DNA of 64,000 nt from UBA1672 sp965263215 (GTDB taxonomy: Bacteria; Pseudomonadota; Alphaproteobacteria; Micavibrionales; Micavibrionaceae), in contig OZ253663.1 in NCBI GenBank assembly GCA_965263215.1, positions 620,001 through 684,000 on the forward strand, read 5' to 3'. The first letter of the stretch is position 1. Each line of letters starts with the position of its first letter. Of the stretch, positions 58,639 through 64,000 are shown one piece after another. The position numbers and the translations under genes are program-made. Under the pieces are notes generated by a model. The model saw only the letters and a program-made list of their open reading frames with translations. It made no database searches and was not told the origin of the DNA.

Positions 58639-61036
58639 GTAACGCTCCGCCGCATTTATTCGCCACCGCATCAATCACATTATTCATGATCTCCTCCAGT
58701 TGCTCTTCTGTCAGGGTTGCGTCTGTTGGTTGGATTGTAACATTCAGCGCAAGCGATTTGTGTCCGTCATCAATACCTTTGCCTGTGTAAACGTCAAACA
58801 CTTCGGCATCTGTAATCAGTTTTTTATCGGCTGATTTTGCTGCGCGTATGACATCATCACTGGAAACATCGTCTTTCACTACAAATGCAAAGTCACGCGA
58901 TAATGATTGAAGCGGTGATAGTTGTAGCAGCTTTTTCGCTGTCCCTTTTTGTCTGGCGGCGGGAATGTTTTCAATAAATACTTCAAAACCTGCCATGGGT
59001 GTTTTAATGCCCATTTCTTCCAAAATCGCAGGGTGAATTTCACCAAACTGAGCGATGATATTTTTACCAAGACGTAAAACACCTGACCTGCCCGGATGGT
59101 AATAGCCAGGGGCATCGCGTGAAATTTGTGCGTTTGCCGCGGGCGCGCCGCATGCGGCAAGAACGGTTAGCGCATCCGCCTTTGCATCATAGGCATCAAC
59201 GCTACGTTCACTTTGATCACTTGCCCAGTGACGTGAAATTTTTTCACCGGCGCGCAATCCTGCGGCCATGTAATCTTGTCCGTCTGGCTTTTGTGAACGA
59301 AACACAGGGCCAACTTCGCATAGTGCGACATCGGCAAAGCCCCGATCGGCATTTTTTCCTGCGGCTTCGATCAAATTTGGCAGGATGGACGGACGCATCT
59401 GGTCAAGCTCCGAACTGATCGGGTTGCTGAGCGTGAGTGCAGCATTATCATTTGAACCAAAATGTTTGGATAAGGCTTTGGGCATGAATGACCATGTCAC
59501 GCATTCGTTTAACCCTGCACTAGCCATGGCTGCGCGCGCTGTACGCGCACGGCTAAGGTTGAGTGTTTCGGCAGATGCAGTCACTGATTTTGCGCTGCGT
59601 ACGGATACGGGTTCGATTTTATCAAAGCCGTAAATGCGAATGACTTCTTCGGTTAAATCTGCCGCGCCTTCAACATCACCGCGCCATGATGGCGGTATAA
59701 CTTTTAACGCTTTACCTTTTCCGGAAACGTCGAATCCAAGGCTTTCAAGAATGCTGATTTGTTCTGTTTCAGGAACAGCAACGCCGCATAATTTTTCTGT
59801 GAAGGCAGGATCAAAGTCGATGGTGCGTTTCCATTCGGGTTCTTGCCCCGCCTTAACGACTTCGCTGATTTCTGTTGCGTCTGTACCGCATAGCTTAAGG
59901 ATCAGGCGCGTGGCAATTTCAATGCCGATGCCTGTGAATTCAGGATCTACACCACGTTCGAAACGATAGCGCGCATCGCTCTGTACGTTCATATCACGTC
60001 CTGCGCGGGCAATGCGCATCGGGTTGAAGTATGCGGATTCTAAAAATACGTTTTGGACATCGTCCTCACAGCCTGTCGATACACCACCAACAATACCGCC
60101 AAGTCCGATGAGGCCGCTATCATCGGTAATGCCGCACACGCCCTCTATGGTTTCGTAACTTTTATCGTTAAGCGCATCAAGCTTTTCACCAACCTTTGTC
60201 TTGCGTACAACAATGTCACCTTTAATTTTATCGGCGTCATAAACATGTAAAGGGCGAGCATAATCCATGGTCATCAGGTTTGTGATGTCTACCAATATTG
60301 AAATCGGGCGTAAGCCAATGGCCTTAAGCATATTTTGAAGCCACGCAGGAGAGGGGCCATTTTTGATGTTCTTGATATATCGACCATAGAAAACATTACA
60401 TCCGCCTGTGTCTTCAATTTTGACGTTAATCGGTGATTTAAACGTGCCTTTGACGGGGGCTTGGTCAGCATCTTTTAATGTGCCTAATCCGGCGGCGGCT
60501 AAGTCACGCGCAATGCCATGCACGCCTGCACAATCGGCGCGGTTTGGAGTGAGGCCGATTTCAATAAGTTTTTCATCAAGTCCGAAAATTTCTGACATTG
60601 GCGTGCCAATATCGTATTTATCATCCACTTCAATGATGCCATCATGCTCATCTGACAGGCACATTTCACGTTCTGACACCAGCATGCCGTTTGATTCAAC
60701 GCCGCGAATTTTTGTCTTCTTCAATGTGACGTCCAAGCCGGGAATATAGGTTTTATCAGGTGCAAATATACCCTTCATACCTGTACGCGCATTGGGTGCG
60801 CCGCAGACAACCTGTGTCGTGCCGTTATCTGTTTTGACTTGGCAAACCTTTAATTTGTCGGCGTCAGGGTGTTTTTCTGCCGATTCGACACAAGCGACCT
60901 TAAATGGCGCATATTCGGCGGCTTTGTCCTCGAATTCTTCCAATTCCAAGCCAATATTGGTCAATGTTTCGCAAATTTCTGCGTCACTTGCTGTTGTTTC
61001 AAGGTGGTTTTTGAGCCAGTTAATTGTAAATTTCAT
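58631..61036 (-). CDS. pheT: Phenylalanine--tRNA ligase beta subunit
   Basis: 801 residues. N-terminal MKFTINWLKNHLETTASDAEICETLTNIGLELEEF, tRNA-binding OB domain (HPDADKLKVCQVKTDNGTTQ, VCGAPNARTGMKGIFA), B3/B4 editing domain, the class II-like core (DARYRFERGVDPEFTGIGIE) and a C-terminal FDX-ACB domain (PLQSLSRDFAFVVKDDVSS). Full length. pheS, usually adjacent upstream, is not found here: the next gene on that side points the other way. Confidence 0.96.
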   Translation of the reverse strand: MKFTINWLKNHLETTASDAEICETLTNIGLELEEFEDKAAEYAPFKVACVESAEKHPDADKLKVCQVKTDNGTTQVVCGAPNARTGMKGIFAPDKTYIPGLDVTLKKTKIRGVESNGMLVSEREMCLSDEHDGIIEVDDKYDIGTPMSEIFGLDEKLIEIGLTPNRADCAGVHGIARDLAAAGLGTLKDADQAPVKGTFKSPINVKIEDTGGCNVFYGRYIKNIKNGPSPAWLQNMLKAIGLRPISILVDITNLMTMDYARPLHVYDADKIKGDIVVRKTKVGEKLDALNDKSYETIEGVCGITDDSGLIGLGGIVGGVSTGCEDDVQNVFLESAYFNPMRIARAGRDMNVQSDARYRFERGVDPEFTGIGIEIATRLILKLCGTDATEISEVVKAGQEPEWKRTIDFDPAFTEKLCGVAVPETEQISILESLGFDVSGKGKALKVIPPSWRGDVEGAADLTEEVIRIYGFDKIEPVSVRSAKSVTASAETLNLSRARTARAAMASAGLNECVTWSFMPKALSKHFGSNDNAALTLSNPISSELDQMRPSILPNLIEAAGKNADRGFADVALCEVGPVFRSQKPDGQDYMAAGLRAGEKISRHWASDQSERSVDAYDAKADALTVLAACGAPAANAQISRDAPGYYHPGRSGVLRLGKNIIAQFGEIHPAILEEMGIKTPMAGFEVFIENIPAARQKGTAKKLLQLSPLQSLSRDFAFVVKDDVSSDDVIRAAKSADKKLITDAEVFDVYTGKGIDDGHKSLALNVTIQPTDATLTEEQLEEIMNNVIDAVANKCGGALRG

Positions 61037-61225
61037 AAGTCTTGCTTTGTTTTTCTAATATTTTTGTTTTTTCAAGCGGTTATCTAAGCTCAAAACGTAC
61101 CATTTTCCAAGGGTTTTCTTGTGTTTTTATGCATATGTGAAAAACGGTAAAATATTTGCATTATTTATATTTGCTGTGATAAAGTTTTATGGATATCAAA
61201 AAAATAATTAAAAATTAGGGTGAAT

Positions 61226-63277
61226 ATGGCAGATCCAACTCCAACGAATGAAACATCGGAAAACGAAACCGTTGATGCGCAGGCGTTTTATCTTGCGCAA
61301 CAAGAAGCGGACATCCAAAGAATGAGAGAAGCAGGGCATGAAGATTCAGCCCGATATCTGGAGGTGATGCGTGATAATGCCGATAAAGCGGTTTATCAAG
61401 ATGCGGATACAGGTGCACAAGTTACAATTCTTGATGGCGATTCTGAATCCATTAAGCCTTACATTGAAATGACGTATTCCAGAGCTTTGGAGTTTGAAGG
61501 CGGCTTAGAGCAACTCATTGAATCCGTCAGAGAGAATTCGCAAAAAGATGTTGATGCAGGAACTTTGACCCAAGCGGCTATGGATAAGCGGCTTGAAATG
61601 GTGACTGAAGCAGGTACCGATAGTGCTAAATATGCTGAGCTAAGATTTGCCAATAATGATTTTTTTGCCGAGCAAGCTGGTCTTGCAGGGCAGGATGCAG
61701 ATTCTGCGAATGATGTAACGTTAATTCAGAACGTTCCGCAGGTCACATCAACGACATCTGTCATCAACGATGATGGCACGCAGGGTGAGCCAGAAACAGA
61801 AATTATACGTGAGGCATCCAATCTTACGAATGACACTTTGAATATGGATACACTAATCAAGGTGGCCGATGGTAATCAGCTCACAGCAGCCGGAAGCGTC
61901 TATGTCATGAGTGATGTTTTGGCGGAGAAGATGGGGCGTCCAATTGGTATTGATCCTGTAGAGGTTTTTAAAGATAAATTCGATGAATTGTTGGCAGAGC
62001 ACGGGTCTGTTGATGCTTTGGCAGCGCATCTTGAGCAAAATATGAGCGAATTGACGGGTGATCGGACGATTTCCCCAGAGATGCAGGCTGAGCTTCTTGA
62101 AGCTGTTCGGAATTCTGAAGGGGATTCTGCGCGTTTCGCAGCCACAGTTATGAATGATGTTATGCCTGCCCTAACTCCAACTCCAACGAACCCAGGTGCG
62201 GATCCGGCAGCAGAAGTTGTTGAGAATGAAAGGCGTGCGACTGATTTGCAAAACCTTCTCGGTCCAGGTGGCTTAAACTTTGATTTGGGCGGTAATGAGG
62301 GGTTGTTGAATATTGTCGGCATGTTTATCGCTATTTTTACGGGGCAGGATCCTGAGACAGTTATTGCGGAGTTAAGGCAGCAAAATCAACCTGAAGGAAT
62401 AGGCGAAACGCCAACCACAGACCCTTCCGCAAACGGAGGTCTTGCCGCACGCGAGGAAACGCCTAGTACGCCTACGACGCCTGTAACACCGGTTGTTGCG
62501 GGTGGTGGACAAGGTAATACGAGTGATCCGAGCATTGAGGAGCCCGTCACAAAAGATGATGTCGAAGAACGCGCGATGCAGATAGCTCATGAATCATTGA
62601 CCTCGAATGCGGCATTTGCGGCAGTGCAAAGTCAGCTCGATAATATCAATGCTGATTTAGATGCAAAAGAAGCATCTGGTGAGTTAACAGGTGAAGAGAG
62701 GAGCGCTGCATGGCATCAACAAACCGAAGGTTTGTTAGAGCAAATGGGTGCTATGGCTACACAAGTTAAAAATGATGCGCGCGAATTTGCTGCGAATGAA
62801 ATGGGTGTCGATTTTGCGTCGATGTACCCTGAATTGGCGTCTCCAGCCGATGGTGAGCCTGAGGTTACTGTTGCAGATAACACACCACAAAATGATACTG
62901 CCGTTGTAGGCACCCCCGATGAAACGACCAATGTTGTGCCGGATGAGGTGGATGTCGCAGATGTTACCGTTGAGGAGCCCACAGAAGAAGTCGTTGAGGT
63001 GGTAAGTGTTGACGAAGATAAGGGTTACGTAGAAAGTCCAACGGGCGGGCCGGTTACTTATGCCGTAGATATACCTGTTAATGGTGAGCCTGTGAGAAGC
63101 GCTGAAGGGGACCTTTATCAGTTTGCTGATGGCGGAAATCTCAGTTCTGGATTTGACGGTTCAGTTAATCCGACGCAAGTTGCCATGGTTGATCCATTTG
63201 CGGACGCGATGGCGGCGCTTGAAAAGATAGGTTACGATTCACCAAGTAATAACAGCTTAAACACAATGACGGCCTAA
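61226..63277 (+). CDS. Large acidic hypothetical protein
   Basis: 683 residues from ATG 61226 with TTAGGG upstream (GTG 61220 is also possible). Strongly acidic, without Cys, without signal peptide or membrane segment except a weakly hydrophobic NIVGMFIAIFTG near 370. Helical N-terminal half (TQAAMDKRLEMVTEAGTDSAK), a Thr/Pro-rich linker (TPSTPTTPVTPVVAGG), then Glu/Val/Asp-rich repeats of the kind VADVTVEEPTEEVVEVVSVDED. Unknown; composition fits an extracellular or surface-exposed protein. Occupies the pheS position. Confidence 0.65.
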   Translation: MADPTPTNETSENETVDAQAFYLAQQEADIQRMREAGHEDSARYLEVMRDNADKAVYQDADTGAQVTILDGDSESIKPYIEMTYSRALEFEGGLEQLIESVRENSQKDVDAGTLTQAAMDKRLEMVTEAGTDSAKYAELRFANNDFFAEQAGLAGQDADSANDVTLIQNVPQVTSTTSVINDDGTQGEPETEIIREASNLTNDTLNMDTLIKVADGNQLTAAGSVYVMSDVLAEKMGRPIGIDPVEVFKDKFDELLAEHGSVDALAAHLEQNMSELTGDRTISPEMQAELLEAVRNSEGDSARFAATVMNDVMPALTPTPTNPGADPAAEVVENERRATDLQNLLGPGGLNFDLGGNEGLLNIVGMFIAIFTGQDPETVIAELRQQNQPEGIGETPTTDPSANGGLAAREETPSTPTTPVTPVVAGGGQGNTSDPSIEEPVTKDDVEERAMQIAHESLTSNAAFAAVQSQLDNINADLDAKEASGELTGEERSAAWHQQTEGLLEQMGAMATQVKNDAREFAANEMGVDFASMYPELASPADGEPEVTVADNTPQNDTAVVGTPDETTNVVPDEVDVADVTVEEPTEEVVEVVSVDEDKGYVESPTGGPVTYAVDIPVNGEPVRSAEGDLYQFADGGNLSSGFDGSVNPTQVAMVDPFADAMAALEKIGYDSPSNNSLNTMTA

Positions 63278-63288
63278 GTTTTTAGCGT

Positions 63289-63732
63289 TCAAGATATTGG
63301 TAGAACATAAAGGGTGAAGTCTAGCTTCACGCCGAAATTTTCGTACATTGCCTTGGCTTCCGTATTTCCGAATTGCGTTAACCAGTACATGCGCGTCCAC
63401 TGTTCACGTTTCCCGATTTCTGTGACTTCATTCACCAGACGTTTACCAATGCCTTTGCGTCTGTGATCGGGGCTGACAAAGACATCTTGCATATAGCATA
63501 CGGGTTGAATGCTGCCTGTTGTAGAGTGCAAAATATAATGCACGATTCCCATCATTTCATCATTCATTATGGCGGCTAAACCGTTCACTTGCGTGTTTTT
63601 CGCGTCACAAAGGCGGCTCCATGTTTCAGCGGTAACGGCCTCGTTACGATGCCCAAGGTTGTTGCCATCCCATAGCGGCAGCCATTTAGGGAAATCATCA
63701 AATTGAAGGGGACGGATTTCTAAGCGGTTCAT
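63289..63732 (-). CDS. GNAT family N-acetyltransferase
   Basis: 147 residues: RPLQFDDFPKWLPLWDG, YMQDVFVSPDHRRKGIGKRLVNEVTEIGK (acetyl-CoA loop R-R-K-G-I-G) and MYWLTQFGNTEAKAMYENFGVK. Small free-standing acetyltransferase, related to the RimI/Ard1-like group. The substrate is unknown. Convergent with the acidic-protein gene. Confidence 0.9.
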   Translation of the reverse strand: MNRLEIRPLQFDDFPKWLPLWDGNNLGHRNEAVTAETWSRLCDAKNTQVNGLAAIMNDEMMGIVHYILHSTTGSIQPVCYMQDVFVSPDHRRKGIGKRLVNEVTEIGKREQWTRMYWLTQFGNTEAKAMYENFGVKLDFTLYVLPIS

Positions 63733-63775
63733 TATTAAAACTTTGTTGTTTTTCTATGTGCGTGATCATATTGCT

Positions 63776-64000
63776 CTATGTTGTTATGAACGTAAAGAAA
63801 TAAGCAGGGATCCCTATTATGAGTATCAAAACGTACCAACTGACAAAGGCAACCCCTAAAATTTTTTCATTAGGTTGAAAGATATATGTATCTGATTTCA
63901 ATATATCTTCTCTCTTTAGTTGGTGGCTATCAGCAATACAGGCGGGAATACTGATATAAATTATTAGAAAGACGTATCCGATGTATTCAGGGATTTGATA
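63776..64000 (-). CDS. Partial membrane protein, C-terminal 74 residues
   Basis: A minus-strand frame enters at the right edge and ends with TAG at 63776-63778. Two hydrophobic stretches (YVFLIIYISIPACI and VAFVSWYVLILIIGIPAYFF) flank a hydrophilic loop. No start is present within the window. The family cannot be identified from this fragment. Confidence 0.5.
   Translation of the reverse strand, partial: YQIPEYIGYVFLIIYISIPACIADSHQLKREDILKSDTYIFQPNEKILGVAFVSWYVLILIIGIPAYFFTFITT

Noticed and set aside
1..64000. CRISPR array, prophage or insertion sequence
   Set aside because: No regularly spaced repeats, no transposase or phage structural gene, and no terminal inverted repeats were found on reading; the only mobile signature is the tRNA-Gly direct repeat.

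Overview
The window reads as chromosome of a Gram-negative alphaproteobacterium of moderate to low G+C. The clearest pointers are gcrA (a cell-cycle regulator essentially confined to Alphaproteobacteria), the order rpoZ - spoT ... acpS - lepB - rnc - era, and a TonB system implying an outer membrane. Several acidic or pilin-like proteins of no known function recall the predatory Micavibrio-type lineages, but that placement is inference only. No phage structural genes, transposase, integrase or CRISPR array were seen.

Layout. 1-9.8 kb: cell-envelope and sugar-nucleotide genes (dapD, a FemAB/GNAT-like transferase, a DUF3108 protein, glmU, glmS, a UDP-sugar epimerase, an SDR) plus purT. 9.8-14.3 kb: the conserved radical-SAM neighbourhood (radical SAM protein, TIGR04282 and TIGR04283 transferases, pyridine-nucleotide disulfide oxidoreductase, TVP38/TMEM64 protein). 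The methyltransferase normally found there survives only as a 17-codon stump. 14.3-21.2 kb: a PQQ-type propeller and a PEP-utilising swivelling-domain protein, then a two-component block (two histidine kinases, two receiver-only regulators).

21.3-35.3 kb: a probable integrative island of about 14 kb. A 44-bp direct repeat of the 3' part of tRNA-Gly(GCC), running from the anticodon through CCA, lies at 21309-21352 and again inside the intact tRNA at 35294-35368. Between them are a Fur-controlled tonB-exbB-exbD / FecA-like receptor pair; an NAD+/ADP-ribose operon (PRPP-synthetase-like, macrodomain, NAMPT/NadV, NrtR-like Nudix regulator, NADAR protein) behind two palindromic operators; an RNA-repair module (rtcR divergent from rtcB - unknown gene - rtcA with a sigma-54 promoter); and a truncated J-domain-like gene. 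The island pairs NAD+ rebuilding and ADP-ribose removal with RNA end healing and ligation, which suggests recovery from NAD+-depleting, ADP-ribosylating or RNA-cutting toxins or phage defence. That reading is a hypothesis.

35.4-50.4 kb: housekeeping (prolyl-tRNA editing, thioredoxin/TPR, Trm112-like, leuA, Fe-S uracil-DNA glycosylase, rpoZ, spoT, apt, DUF2062, acpS, lepB, rnc, era, gcrA) with small lineage-specific proteins. 50.4-55.5 kb: three tandem, related, unusually large type IV prepilin-like proteins. 55.6-64 kb: a double cold-shock protein, an acyl-CoA ligase, two GNAT acetyltransferases, pheT (without pheS), a large acidic protein of unknown function, and a partial membrane protein at the right edge.

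Gene density is high. No gap longer than 300 bases lacks a gene; the longest (21201-21446, 25466-25674, 31354-31545, 49619-49831, 56160-56404) are covered in the entries or hold nothing I recognise.
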